DNA of 64,000 nt from Dietzia psychralcaliphila (GTDB taxonomy: Bacteria; Actinomycetota; Actinomycetes; Mycobacteriales; Mycobacteriaceae): positions 3,472,001 through 3,536,000 of the forward strand of contig NZ_CP015453.1 of NCBI RefSeq assembly GCF_003096095.1, read 5' to 3'. Positions 1 to 8,945 of this stretch are shown one piece after another. Made by a program: the position numbers and the translations under genes. The notes under the pieces are model-generated. The model did no database searches and was not told where the DNA came from. It saw only the letters and a list, made by a program, of their open reading frames with translations. How positions within the stretch are numbered: the first letter of the stretch is position 1; each line of letters starts with the position of its first letter.

Positions 1-909
1 GACATGATCAACAAGCAGCTGCGCGGGGTCCTCGACTCGGAGACCGGCCGATGGGGCCTGCGAGTGGCCCGTGTCGAGCTGCGCTCGATCGATCCGCCGC
101 TGTCGATCCAGGAGTCGATGGAGAAGCAGATGAAGGCCGATCGTGAGAAGCGCGCCACCATCCTCACCGCCGAGGGTCAGCGCGAGGCCGCGATCACGAC
201 CGCACAGGGTGCCAAGCAGGCCTCGATCCTCAGCGCCGAGGGCAACAAGCAGGCCTCGATCCTCAACGCCGAGGCCGACCGGCAGTCGCGCATGCTCCGC
301 GCCCAGGGTGAGCGGGCAGCCCGCTATCTCGTGGCCGAGGGCCAGGCCGCCGCCATCGCGCGCGTCAACGCGGCCGTCAAGGCCTCCAAGCCCACGCCGG
401 AGATGCTGGCCTACCAGTACGTCCAGAACCTTCCGGAGATGGCCAAGGGCGAGGCCGCCACGATGTGGATGATCCCCTCGCAGTTCGGCGACTCCCTCGA
501 GAACTTCGTCAAGTCCGTGGCGAAGAAGGACGACGACGGGGTGTTCCGCTACGAGCCGGCCGCCACCGACGGTGACGCCGAACTGCCGTCGGCCCCCGAG
601 GACTGGTTCGACACCACCACCGACCCGGAGATCGCCCGGTCCGTGGCCGCCGCCGAGGCCGCCGCGGAAGGTGGGTCGAGTGCCACGGCCACGGAGAAGC
701 CCAAGCCGAAGCCCAAGCCCGGCGTCTTCGACATGGTCCCCACCTCCGAGGGTGGCGTCGCTCCCGACGACACGGCCGCCATCGCGGGCCCGCAGGGGGC
801 GCAGCCGGGGCAACCCGCCGGTGTCGATCCCGGCGCGGATCTGAATCAGGGCCAGCACCAGGGCGGATACCCGGTCGACGAGGCCGGCCGGAACCGTCCC
901 CAGAACTGA
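1..909 (+). CDS. SPFH/band-7 (stomatin/paraslipin-like) protein, 5'-truncated by window edge
   Basis: The frame is open from the first base, so the start lies outside the window and 302 residues are visible. SPFH/band-7 proteins are membrane-anchored oligomeric scaffolds, often paired with an NfeD protein or with proteases. What is visible is the end of the band-7 domain, a long Ala/Gln/Glu-rich coiled coil of near-repeats such as ASILSAEGNKQ (about residues 50-110), a conserved block with AYQYVQNLPEMAKG and MWMIPSQFGD, and a disordered Pro/Lys/Gly tail with EKPKPKPKPG. The membrane anchor must lie upstream. An NfeD partner, if present, would also be upstream; the gene downstream is an unrelated TetR regulator. 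Confidence 0.85.
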   Translation, partial: DMINKQLRGVLDSETGRWGLRVARVELRSIDPPLSIQESMEKQMKADREKRATILTAEGQREAAITTAQGAKQASILSAEGNKQASILNAEADRQSRMLRAQGERAARYLVAEGQAAAIARVNAAVKASKPTPEMLAYQYVQNLPEMAKGEAATMWMIPSQFGDSLENFVKSVAKKDDDGVFRYEPAATDGDAELPSAPEDWFDTTTDPEIARSVAAAEAAAEGGSSATATEKPKPKPKPGVFDMVPTSEGGVAPDDTAAIAGPQGAQPGQPAGVDPGADLNQGQHQGGYPVDEAGRNRPQN

Positions 910-947
910 TCCGGCCAGGTTCCGGGCGCCGCCGCGACCACGGGAAG

Positions 948-953
948 TAACAT
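948..953 (+). promoter_or_regulatory. -10 box (TAACAT) of a probable leaderless transcript
   Basis: TAACAT ends 6 nt before the GTG start at 960, and there is no Shine-Dalgarno sequence. This is the TAnnnT-plus-6/7-nt layout seen in leaderless actinobacterial genes and repeated in front of many genes in this window. Confidence 0.55.
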
Positions 954-959
954 GCCCGT

Positions 960-1604
960 GTGGCACGTAACAGTGGTCGCGGTGGCGCCCAGCCACCTGA
1001 TGCCGAGGACATCCGCCTGATCGAGGCGGCTGCCTCGGTCTTCGCGGAGCGCGGGATCAAGGGCGCGAGCACCGACGACATCGCCAGATCCGCCGGGGTG
1101 ACGCGGGTGACGCTGTATCGCCGGCTCGGTCCACGCGAGCAGATCCTCCGCGCGATGTACGCCCATGAGGCCCAGCGTCTGATGATGTCGGTCAACGCCC
1201 GCTTCACCCCGTTCGAGTCCCTCGAGTGGGACCCCGTCAGGCACGTCGAGGATCTGCTGGTCGGCACCGTCTTCGACATCCGTAGGAGCGAGCTGCTGCA
1301 GCGGCTGGTCGAGGTGGACAAGGTCGAGGCGATGGCGATGCTCGCCGGCCAGTCCGACTCCGTCCTGGGTGCCATCACCGAGATCGTCGCGGAGTTCGTC
1401 CGCAGCACATGGAACGCCGACGTCCACACCCGGCCGATGGACGCGGACGAGTTCGACACGCTCTCCCGGGAGGTCGGCAGCGTGGCCGGCCGCTTCCTCC
1501 ACTCCATCGCCGTGATGCCCGACGGTCCGCCGGTCCTGGAGACCGAGGACGAGATCCGGTCGCTGGCCCGGCGGGTCCTGGTCCCGATGATCCTCCAGCG
1601 CTGA
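960..1604 (+). CDS. TetR/AcrR family transcriptional regulator
   Basis: 214 residues. The N-terminal helix-turn-helix is clear: IRLIEAAASVFAERG followed by STDDIARSAGVTRVTLYRRL (residues 18-60), the standard TetR DNA-binding domain. The C-terminal part (about 75-214) is an all-helical ligand/dimerisation domain without recognisable specificity. The GTG start at 960 is chosen because a TAACAT -10 box lies 6 nt upstream; an ATG at 952 is in another frame. It stands alone between the SPFH gene and a convergent epimerase gene, so its target cannot be guessed from the operon. Confidence 0.9.
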   Translation: MARNSGRGGAQPPDAEDIRLIEAAASVFAERGIKGASTDDIARSAGVTRVTLYRRLGPREQILRAMYAHEAQRLMMSVNARFTPFESLEWDPVRHVEDLLVGTVFDIRRSELLQRLVEVDKVEAMAMLAGQSDSVLGAITEIVAEFVRSTWNADVHTRPMDADEFDTLSREVGSVAGRFLHSIAVMPDGPPVLETEDEIRSLARRVLVPMILQR

Positions 1605-1641
1605 CCTCCCGGCCGATCGACCACACCCCATAGAGCCCCGG

Positions 1642-3027
1642 TCAGAGCGAGGCAGGCACCTGCTCCGCTCCCAGTTCATGGTCGAGCGCGGCTCGGAGTC
1701 CGGGGTACCGGAACGGGTGGTCGAGCGCGCGGAGCGCCTCCGACTCGACCCGCAGACTCGACAGCGCCAACTCGTCCGCTCCACGCTTTCCCAGTACCAG
1801 CGCGGGCGCGAACCCGGGGACCGGGACCACTGTCGGACGGCGGAGCACGGCGCCCAGAACACGGGTGAACTCGTCGTTGGTCACCGGTTCCGGAGCCACC
1901 GCGTTCACCGCGCCGGACATGGTGGGGTCGACGATGGCGCGGAGGTAGATGTCGGTGAGGTCGTCGAGGGCGATCCAGGACATCCACTGCCGTCCCGAAC
2001 CCAGCCGGCCCCCGAGTCCCGTCCGGACGATGGCGGCCAGCGGCGCGAGCAGCCCACCCGCCCCGGACAGGGCGAGGCCGGTGCGGACGATGACCACCCG
2101 GGCTCCGGCGCTGAGAGCGGGCTCGCAGTCCAACTCCCAGTCCACCACGATGTCCGCCACCGGTCCCGACCCCGGGTCGGAGTCCTCGGCCAGAGTCTGG
2201 TCCCCGCGGTCCGCGCCGTAGAGGCCGATCGCGGAGGAGGACACCATGGCGGTGGCACCCTCACGTGCCGCCACCAGTTCGGCGAGCCGCCTGGTCGGTC
2301 CGACCCGGCTGTCGCGGACCCCGGCGAGGTGCCGGTCGGTGAACCGGCCCGCGATGGGGGCGCCGGCGAGGTGGACCAGGACGTCGACGCCGTCGAGGAG
2401 CGCGGGGTCCGGATCCACGGTGTCCCAGCGCCGCTCGTCAGCCCCGCGGGGTGTCCCGCGGACCAGCCTGATGACGCGGTGGCCGGCGACCCCGAGCAGG
2501 GCACACAGCGCGGTCCCCACCAACCCCGAGGCGCCGGTGACAGCGACGGTGAGTGGGCGTCCGCCGTCCGGTCCGGGGAACCGGCGGATACGGTCGAGGT
2601 CCGCAGCCATCTGGCGGTAGCGGTAGGCGAACACCGGCGACAGCAACCGTCCCGGTACGCGGGCGCTGACCCGGTCGCCCAGCACGGCGGTCCCGTCCGG
2701 ACCCGCGGTGACGGTGTGCTCATGGACCCACCCGGTCAGACCCGCGTAGGGCTGGGAGACGCAGCGGTCCACGAAACGCTCACCCTCGACGTACCCGGCG
2801 GGGTCGTGCTGCGCGATCCAGCGCGGGCCGAATCTCACCCCCAACGGTCCAGGGAGCGCGGACCTCGGTTCGAGCACGGCTACACCGTCCCGCAGCGAAT
2901 CGGCCTCACTGACGGGCCGCAACGGCATGAACGGCGGGGAGATCCGGACGAAGGCACCCGGTGAGGCGAGGTAGTCCCACGCCTCATCCGCGCCGGCCCG
3001 GATCGAACAGGTGAGGTCGATGCTCAT
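1642..3027 (-). CDS. TIGR01777-family NAD(P)-dependent epimerase with N-terminal SRPBCC domain
   Basis: 461 residues. Two domains: an N-terminal SRPBCC/cyclase-like lipid-binding fold (about 1-145, starting MSIDLTCSIRAGADEAWDYL) and a C-terminal Rossmann domain with the nucleotide-binding motif GASGLVGTALC near residue 165, followed by the PVTNDEF and PALVLGKRGADE blocks typical of the TIGR01777/SulA-like epimerases and their DUF1731 tail. The fused two-domain form is common in actinobacteria; the substrate is unknown. The ATG at 3027 fits the start of the SRPBCC fold; an upstream in-frame extension would run into the preceding lipocalin gene. It follows the lipocalin gene by 11 nt and probably belongs to the same transcription unit. 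Confidence 0.88.
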   Translation of the reverse strand: MSIDLTCSIRAGADEAWDYLASPGAFVRISPPFMPLRPVSEADSLRDGVAVLEPRSALPGPLGVRFGPRWIAQHDPAGYVEGERFVDRCVSQPYAGLTGWVHEHTVTAGPDGTAVLGDRVSARVPGRLLSPVFAYRYRQMAADLDRIRRFPGPDGGRPLTVAVTGASGLVGTALCALLGVAGHRVIRLVRGTPRGADERRWDTVDPDPALLDGVDVLVHLAGAPIAGRFTDRHLAGVRDSRVGPTRRLAELVAAREGATAMVSSSAIGLYGADRGDQTLAEDSDPGSGPVADIVVDWELDCEPALSAGARVVIVRTGLALSGAGGLLAPLAAIVRTGLGGRLGSGRQWMSWIALDDLTDIYLRAIVDPTMSGAVNAVAPEPVTNDEFTRVLGAVLRRPTVVPVPGFAPALVLGKRGADELALSSLRVESEALRALDHPFRYPGLRAALDHELGAEQVPASL

Positions 3028-3038
3028 CGGACCGTCTC

Positions 3039-3737
3039 TCAGGGCAGGAGGCACAGCGGGGTGACGTCGCCACGCCCGCCGGCCATCGGAACGGTCAGGA
3101 ACGCACACGGCCACCAGCCGCGCGCCTCGACGACGTCGCGCACGGTGGACCACTGCTCGGCGCCGAGCTCGGGGGAACGGCTCAGCACGAAGCCGGAGGA
3201 CCGGCTCGGGTCACCGACGACGGCCACCGAGTAGTCGTCAGCGAGGTAGGTGATCCGGTAGTTGACCGGCCCGTTCTCGTCCTGGAACGGCACCTGCGGG
3301 AAGTTCACGCGCAGGGAGGCGTTGGTGCCGGCGTCGCGGATCGTCGCCTCCCCCTCGATCACCGAGTCGGAGCTGATGGCCGAACCGCAGGAGTTGCGCA
3401 CCGAGATCGTGTCCGGCGAGATACGTGCGTACTCGGCGGTCGTGTCGTTGGTGCACTGCAACGTGTACGGCTGCGGGACCGCCGCGACCTGGTACCACTT
3501 GCCCACGTAGCGGTCGGGGTCGACATACCCGACCTGCTCCAGCTCGGGGCCGCCGATCGACCCCACCGCGACACCATCGGGCAGCAGCAGCTGCGAGGAG
3601 CCTCCTCCGAGTCGGCCCCCGTCGGTCAGATCCTGCGCTCCGGCGACGGGCGCGGCCCCGAGGCCTGCCGCCAGCAGCGGAGCCACGGCGAGGGCGGTGA
3701 CGAGTGAACGGAACCGGGAACGGCGCGAGGCGGTCAT
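3039..3737 (-). CDS. Secreted lipocalin family protein
   Basis: 232 residues. A signal peptide (RRSRF, a hydrophobic stretch to residue 30, cleavage near AGA-Q at 34/35) precedes a lipocalin barrel; the diagnostic GxW motif is in RYVGKWYQVA near residue 80, and the strand block YRITYLADDYSVAVVGDP matches the second half of bacterial lipocalins. Four Cys (TLQC, NSCG, WWPC, PLC) could make two disulfides, consistent with export. Lipocalins bind small hydrophobic ligands. The ATG overlaps the stop of the MMPL transporter gene (ATGA), so the two are translationally coupled, suggesting that the lipocalin handles the lipid or hydrophobic compound moved by the transporter (inference). Confidence 0.88.
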   Translation of the reverse strand: MTASRRSRFRSLVTALAVAPLLAAGLGAAPVAGAQDLTDGGRLGGGSSQLLLPDGVAVGSIGGPELEQVGYVDPDRYVGKWYQVAAVPQPYTLQCTNDTTAEYARISPDTISVRNSCGSAISSDSVIEGEATIRDAGTNASLRVNFPQVPFQDENGPVNYRITYLADDYSVAVVGDPSRSSGFVLSRSPELGAEQWSTVRDVVEARGWWPCAFLTVPMAGGRGDVTPLCLLP

Positions 3738-6007
3738 GAGTGGGACTCCTTGGTGTCGGCGGTGCTGGCTGACATGGTCGACGCGGGCGAATCTGAAGAC
3801 GCGGGCGAATCCGAGGACGGGGGAGTCTCTGAGGATGTGACACCGCGGCGGGGGTCTCCCGGCCACCAGACCCGTTCCCCGACGAGGGTGAACAGGGCCG
3901 GCACGACGAGCGTCCTCACGACGAAGGTGTCCAGGAGGACGCCGAGGGCCACGATCACGCCGACCTGGGTGAGCACGATCAGCGGCAGCACGCCGAGCAC
4001 CACGAACACCGAGGCCAGCACGATGCCCGCGGAGGTGATGACGCCGCCGGTGAGGGCGACCGCCCGGACCATGGCCTCGCGGGTCGAGTGGGTGGCCGCC
4101 TCCTCCCGGGTCCGGATGATCAGGAAGACCGAGTAGTCCACGCCCAGGGCGACGAGGAACAGGAAGCTGTACAGCGGGACCGACACGTCCAAACCGGGGA
4201 AGCCGAGGATCTGGGTGGTGACGAAGGTCCCCAGACCGAGCGCGGCGAGCGACGACAAGACCGTGGCACCCAGCAGGAGCAACGGAGCGATCAGCGCCCG
4301 CAACGCCAGCACCAGCACGACGAACACCACCAGGAGGATGAGCGGTGCGATCAGTGCGAGATCGCGCAGGTTGCCGTCGGAGGTGTCGACGCCCTCGGCC
4401 ACCGATCCGCCGACGATCGCCTCGGATCCGGGGACCTCGTCGACCGCGGAGCGCAACGCCACCACGCTGTCCTCCGACCGGTCGGTCGCGGGGGCGGCGT
4501 CGAGGGTCACCGTGATGCGGCTCCACCCGGTCCCCGACTCGCCGGCCGGCATGGCGGACACGACGCCCTCCACGCCCTCGACCACCTCGAGGACATCCGC
4601 CTCGGTGCCGGTCCGGGCGAGAACGGTGACCGGGTCGGTGACGCCGGCCGGGAAGTGCTCGGCGGCGGTCTCCAGACCGGCCGCGGCCTCGGACGGTGTG
4701 CGGAACTGCTCGGTCTGGCTCAGTCCGATGCGGGTGCCCAGCAGCCCGAACGCGAGGATCACCAGGATCAACACACAGGAGATCAGGACGCGGGCGGGTC
4801 GCGTGACGACCCCGGACGCGATGCGACCCCAGACGCCGGACGGGATGTTCTCGCGGAAGTCCTCCGGGGTCGTGGGGGCGGTCAGCCGGGAGCGTGTGCC
4901 CGTGCCCTTGCGCTGGGACTCTCGTCCCGGTCGGGGCACGAACGGCCAGAACAACCCGCGACCGCACACGGCCAGAGCCGCCGGTAGCGCCACGAGGGCG
5001 TACGCCAGGGCGACGAGCAATCCGACGGCCGCGGAGATCCCGAGCGAGCGGTAGTTGGGCAGGGTCGCCAGCAGCAGCGTCAACAGCGCCAACACCACGG
5101 TGATGTTGCTGGCGACGATGGCCGGGACGGCACCCCGGTAGGCGTCGCGCAACGCCTGTCGACGGTTCTGGGTCTTCCGCAGCTCTTCGCGGTACCTGGA
5201 GACCAACAGCAGCGCGTAGTTGGTGCCGGCGCCGAACACCAGGACCGAGACGATGCCGGAGGTGGAGCCGTCGACTGTCACGCCGGCGGCCTCGCCGACC
5301 GCCGACACCAGAAGCGCGGCCACGCGATCGGCGACGGCGACCACGATGAGCGGGACGAGCCACAGGACCGGCGAACGGTAGGTGATGATCAGGAGCACGG
5401 CGACGACCGTCGCGGTTGCGGCGAGCAGCCGGAAGTCCGCGCCCTCGAAGGCGGCGGCGGTGTCCGCGGCGAAGGCGGGCCCCCCGGTGAGCTGTGCGTT
5501 CAGACCGGGGTCCAGGCCGTCGGCGATGGCCTCACGCATCTCCCGGACGAGCTCACTGCCCTGTTCGTTGGAGATCGACTCGGCCTCGACCGGCACCAGG
5601 ACCAGCGCGGCGGCGCCGTCCTCGGACGGGATCGGACCCTGGGGCGCGGCGCCGACGACCTCCGCCATCCGCTCACCCGCTCCCACGGCCGCGGCGGTCC
5701 CCTGTGGGCCCAGTTCTCCGCCGTCCTCCCTGGTGACCACCAGGACCGCCGGAACCGACCCCGCGTCGGGGAACTCCTGCTGGATCTGGGAGACGAGGGC
5801 GGCCTCGGAACTGTCCGGCAGTGTCTGGGGGGCCTCGGACGCGCCGTCCGACGACGCCAGCGCGAAGACCGCGCCGGATAACAGCAGCACCACGGCGAGG
5901 ATCAACCAGGCGGTGAGCTTACCCGTCAGGATGCCCAGCCAGCCTCCGGCCGTCGTGTCATCGTCCACCGCGGTGCTCTCGGCTCTCATCGTCTCCCTCG
6001 CCCTCAC
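3734..6007 (-). CDS. MMPL family RND transporter
   Basis: 757 residues with two RND repeats. After one N-terminal membrane segment (WLILAVVLLLSGAVFALASS) comes a periplasmic loop, then five membrane segments including FGAGTNYALLLVSRYREELR, the MMPL motif with the D/Y proton-relay position in membrane segment 4; the second half repeats this with ALGVDYSVFLIIRTREEA. The tail is Ser/Pro/Asp-rich (SSETPPSSDSPASS). In mycolata these proteins move lipids to the outer envelope, and this short form lacks the extra cytoplasmic domain of MmpL3. The GTG start at 6007 overlaps the stop of the hydrolase gene (GTGA); an ATG at 5989 is possible. The stop overlaps the lipocalin start. Confidence 0.93.
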   Translation of the reverse strand: MRARETMRAESTAVDDDTTAGGWLGILTGKLTAWLILAVVLLLSGAVFALASSDGASEAPQTLPDSSEAALVSQIQQEFPDAGSVPAVLVVTREDGGELGPQGTAAAVGAGERMAEVVGAAPQGPIPSEDGAAALVLVPVEAESISNEQGSELVREMREAIADGLDPGLNAQLTGGPAFAADTAAAFEGADFRLLAATATVVAVLLIITYRSPVLWLVPLIVVAVADRVAALLVSAVGEAAGVTVDGSTSGIVSVLVFGAGTNYALLLVSRYREELRKTQNRRQALRDAYRGAVPAIVASNITVVLALLTLLLATLPNYRSLGISAAVGLLVALAYALVALPAALAVCGRGLFWPFVPRPGRESQRKGTGTRSRLTAPTTPEDFRENIPSGVWGRIASGVVTRPARVLISCVLILVILAFGLLGTRIGLSQTEQFRTPSEAAAGLETAAEHFPAGVTDPVTVLARTGTEADVLEVVEGVEGVVSAMPAGESGTGWSRITVTLDAAPATDRSEDSVVALRSAVDEVPGSEAIVGGSVAEGVDTSDGNLRDLALIAPLILLVVFVVLVLALRALIAPLLLLGATVLSSLAALGLGTFVTTQILGFPGLDVSVPLYSFLFLVALGVDYSVFLIIRTREEAATHSTREAMVRAVALTGGVITSAGIVLASVFVVLGVLPLIVLTQVGVIVALGVLLDTFVVRTLVVPALFTLVGERVWWPGDPRRGVTSSETPPSSDSPASSDSPASTMSASTADTKESHS

Positions 6008-6813
6008 GCGTTGTATTCGGAGAGGAACGCCTCAAGGATGGCGTTCACCTCGTCGGGCCGTTCCATGGTCGGCGAATGGCCCGCACCGGGGATCTCGTGG
6101 AGGGTCGTGGTGGCGATGAGGTCGGCGATCCGGCGCGACTTCTCCGGCGGCGTGGCGGCGTCCTCGGCACCCACAACGACCAGCGTCGGAGCGATGATCC
6201 GGATGGCCTCGTCCTCGCACGGGTCACGGTCGGCGACCGACTCGATCGCCTTGACCAGACCGACGCGGTCGGTGCGCTCCACGATCGCCATCCACTCGTC
6301 GACCCAGGGTGCCGAGAGGTTTCGGTCCGCGAGCATGATGGGCGCCACCCGGGACCGCAGGGGCTTGATGCCCGCCAGGCGGTAGACCTTGGAGAGCGTC
6401 TTGTACTTGCTGCGGTTGGCCGGCTCCTCGGCGGTGGCGGCGGAGTCGAGCAGGGTGAGCGAGTGCACGACCTCCGGGTTGCGGGCCGCCAACCGGATCC
6501 CCACGAAACCGCCCATCGACAACCCCACGAAGTTGACCACCGGGATCTGCAGGTGCCTGAGGAGTTCGGAGACGTCGACCGTCAGCGTGTCCATGTCGTA
6601 TCCGCCCATGGCGCGGGGCGAGTCGCCCTGACCACGGAAATCGATGGTCACGCACCGGTACCTGTCCTTCAGGTGGGCGATCTGGTGCTGGAACATCCAC
6701 CCGGAGAACAGCAGACCGTGGGCGAAGAACACCACGGGGGCGTCCTCACGGCCGGCGGGGACACCGGTGTCGGTGTAGGCGATGGTCGTGTGACCGCGCT
6801 GGAATGTGGGCAT
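6004..6813 (-). CDS. Alpha/beta hydrolase
   Basis: 269 residues. Complete alpha/beta-hydrolase fold: oxyanion HGLLFSGWM near residue 32, nucleophile elbow GLSMGG with Ser99, acidic residue in VVVGAEDAATPP near 218 and catalytic His246 in GAGHSPTMERP. The substrate is unknown; candidates are esters or lactones. The ATG at 6813 is preferred because AGGAGA lies 7-8 nt upstream and the fold begins immediately with MPTFQRGHTTIAYTDTG. The stop overlaps the GTG of the MMPL gene, so hydrolase, transporter and lipocalin form a coupled set. Confidence 0.9.
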   Translation of the reverse strand: MPTFQRGHTTIAYTDTGVPAGREDAPVVFFAHGLLFSGWMFQHQIAHLKDRYRCVTIDFRGQGDSPRAMGGYDMDTLTVDVSELLRHLQIPVVNFVGLSMGGFVGIRLAARNPEVVHSLTLLDSAATAEEPANRSKYKTLSKVYRLAGIKPLRSRVAPIMLADRNLSAPWVDEWMAIVERTDRVGLVKAIESVADRDPCEDEAIRIIAPTLVVVGAEDAATPPEKSRRIADLIATTTLHEIPGAGHSPTMERPDEVNAILEAFLSEYNA

Positions 6814-6888
6814 CGGGGCTCTCCTGACAGTCGGACGGCCACCGTGTCCGGCCGCCACAGTCGTACGATACGGCGACCGGAGCCCCCT

Positions 6889-6913
6889 CTCCGTCACCTC
6901 GAGGTGATCGGAG
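6889..6913 (-). terminator. Palindromic hairpin after the histidine phosphatase gene
   Basis: CTCCG, then the perfect 14-bp palindrome TCACCTCGAGGTGA (6894-6907), then CGGAG. As RNA it can form a 12-bp stem with a one-base bulge but almost no loop and no T-run, so it could equally be a protein-binding dyad. A near-copy, TCACCTCAGGGTGATC, lies at 6920-6935 over the stop codon of the phosphatase gene. Confidence 0.4.
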
Positions 6914-6919
6914 GGCGGG

Positions 6920-7630
6920 TCACCTCAGGGTGATCAGGCCCCGCGGGTCCTCGGGCCCGGAGGCCCGCTCCAGGTGCTGGTGCTCGTTGACGGCGATACA
7001 GGTCATCCCACCACGGCCCACCACGACCCGGGCGACACCGGTGTTGACGGTGACGCGCTGGAGGCGACTCCACAGCCCCACCACGCCCTCGGGGTCGGCC
7101 AGCAGACCCGCGACCGCCAACGAGATGGTCCCGGCCGAGCTCACCACCACCGTCGTGCGGCCCGACCCGGACCTGGCCGCCGCGTCCGCGATCGCCGAGT
7201 TCGCGGCCGTACGGTAGTCCTCGAACGCCTCGAGACCCGCCCAGTGCCCGAGCGCGGCGTCGAGCTGACGCTGGAACGTCTGCTTGGCCTCGTCCGATGA
7301 GCCCGCCGAGTCGAGGGTGCCGTGACCGGCACTCACCCCGGCCACCCGGGCTGCGGTGAGCACCTCGTCCGCGTCGTACTCCGCCCAGCGGTCGTCGAGC
7401 TCGACCGGGCAGTCCCAGCCGGCACCCTCTCGCAGGCCCTCGAGCAGACCCTCGGCGGTCTCGCGCTGTCGCCGCAGGCCACCGTGGATCACCACGTCGG
7501 GTCTGAGTCCGCGGGCCGCCATGTCCTGGCCCGTGAGCCGGGCCTGCAGGTGGCCGGTCTCGGAGAGCCGGTCGTAGTCGCCGCTGCCGAACGAGGCCTG
7601 GCCGTGTCGGACCAGGTGGATGGCACCCAT
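6920..7630 (-). CDS. Histidine phosphatase (phosphoglycerate mutase-like) family protein
   Basis: 236 residues. The family signature LVRHGQASF is at residues 6-14 with the phospho-accepting His9; a second arginine block is GGLRRQRETAEG near 50-60 and the second catalytic His region is VVSSAGTISLAVAGLL (here Ser-Ala-Gly rather than the more usual S-H-G, so the second catalytic His is not obvious). These enzymes remove phosphate from small molecules or proteins. It lies 16 nt after the phosphotransferase gene and looks part of the same operon; a palindromic element separates it from the downstream hydrolase. Confidence 0.85.
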   Translation of the reverse strand: MGAIHLVRHGQASFGSGDYDRLSETGHLQARLTGQDMAARGLRPDVVIHGGLRRQRETAEGLLEGLREGAGWDCPVELDDRWAEYDADEVLTAARVAGVSAGHGTLDSAGSSDEAKQTFQRQLDAALGHWAGLEAFEDYRTAANSAIADAAARSGSGRTTVVVSSAGTISLAVAGLLADPEGVVGLWSRLQRVTVNTGVARVVVGRGGMTCIAVNEHQHLERASGPEDPRGLITLR

Positions 7631-7646
7631 CAGAGATCGCCCCCGG

Positions 7647-8945
7647 TCACTTCCGGTTCCCCGTCCCCGGCAGTCCCCCGAGGATCCCGCCGATCCTGGT
7701 GCGCGCGTCGTGAACCCCGCCGGCGAGCAACGGCAGGACGACCCTGGGCACAGCGAGGAGCTCCGGGATCACGTCTCGCGGTCCGAGCCGGGTGGGCGTC
7801 AGCCGCCCGTCACCGGTGCGGATGACGCGCATGCAGCGCTGTTCGAGGAACGCCACCGCGGGACGGAACGCCCGGAACGCCGGGTTGGTGGTCTGTCCGT
7901 GGTAGAAGCGGTGGTTGATCTGCTGGGCGATCACCGCGAGGCGGAACAGCCCGAAGACCTCGTAGAAGCGCCAGCTCTCCTCGTCGATCTCCAGGCCCGA
8001 CCCCTTCGCGTAGCGCTCGACCACCTGCCGGCGGGTGAGCATCCCGGGCGCGTGCGTGGGCTGGCGCCGGAACGCCTTGAACACCGGGCCGTCACCGTCC
8101 TCGACCCAGTACGCCAGTGCGCCGCCCAGGTCCATGAGCGGGTCGCCCACGGTGGCCATCTCCCAGTCCAGGACGCCGATGACGGAGGTGATGTCGTCGG
8201 GGTCCAGGACCAGGTTGTCGAAGCGGAAATCGTTGTGGACCAGGCAGTGGCCCACGTCTTCCGGCTGGTTGGCGTCCAGCCACTTGATCACCGGCGCGAA
8301 GTCCGGCACGTCGGGGGTCCGGGCGCGGCGGTAGCGGGCAGACCAGCCCTCGACCTGCCTGCGCACGTAGCCCTCGCCGCGGTCGAGGTCGTCCAGGCCG
8401 GCGGCCCGGACGTCGACGGCGTGGAGTTCCACCAGGGCGTCCACCGCCCGCTCCGACAGTCGCCGGATGGTGGCCCTGTCCGCGCGGAGCTCCCGGGGGA
8501 GGTCCTTGCGCAGGATCGTGCCCTCGAGCCGCTCCATCACGTAGAAGTCGGACCCGATCACCGACTGGTCGTCGCAGAACCCGACCATGCGGGGCACCAG
8601 CGGGTACACCGGGCGGAGCGCCGACTGGACGCGGTACTCGCGCTTCATGTCGTGGGCACCGCGGGCCTTGGTGCCGGCCGGCGGGCGGCGCAGCACCAGG
8701 TCCAGGCCGGGGTAGCGCAACACATAGGTGAGGTTGGACGCGCCTCCGGAGAACTGGCTCACCTCCGGGATGACCGGCTCGTCGTCGTCGCCCAGGTCCA
8801 CTCCCGCCAGCACTCCCGCGTCGTCCGGGGTGACGGAACGCAGCCAGGCCGCGACCGCCTCGACGTCGAACGCGTCCTCGTCGCGCACCGCACCCGCACC
8901 CGGGATGCGGCGGCTCAGCGGGGAGGCCCCGGCCGGTCGGCTCAT
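7647..8945 (-). CDS. Phosphotransferase (APH/ACAD10-like kinase) family protein
   Basis: 432 residues. Aminoglycoside-phosphotransferase/choline-kinase fold: ATP-binding start FSGGASNLTYVLRYP near 70, catalytic loop CLVHNDFRFDNLVLD and metal-binding IGVLDWEMATVGDPLMDLGG. This subfamily sits next to acyl-CoA dehydrogenases across actinobacteria and resembles the kinase domain of ACAD10/11, which phosphorylates 4-hydroxyacyl-CoAs before dehydrogenation. Here the ATG overlaps the stop of an acyl-CoA dehydrogenase gene by 4 nt (ATGA), exactly that pairing. A role in hydroxyacyl-CoA breakdown is therefore a reasonable inference. Confidence 0.9.
   Translation of the reverse strand: MSRPAGASPLSRRIPGAGAVRDEDAFDVEAVAAWLRSVTPDDAGVLAGVDLGDDDEPVIPEVSQFSGGASNLTYVLRYPGLDLVLRRPPAGTKARGAHDMKREYRVQSALRPVYPLVPRMVGFCDDQSVIGSDFYVMERLEGTILRKDLPRELRADRATIRRLSERAVDALVELHAVDVRAAGLDDLDRGEGYVRRQVEGWSARYRRARTPDVPDFAPVIKWLDANQPEDVGHCLVHNDFRFDNLVLDPDDITSVIGVLDWEMATVGDPLMDLGGALAYWVEDGDGPVFKAFRRQPTHAPGMLTRRQVVERYAKGSGLEIDEESWRFYEVFGLFRLAVIAQQINHRFYHGQTTNPAFRAFRPAVAFLEQRCMRVIRTGDGRLTPTRLGPRDVIPELLAVPRVVLPLLAGGVHDARTRIGGILGGLPGTGNRK

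Noticed and set aside
6920-7630. Phosphoglycerate mutase (glycolytic) as a name for the histidine phosphatase
   Set aside because: Length and second-half motifs do not match GpmA, and the usual S-H-G motif around the second His is not present, so only the superfamily is assigned.
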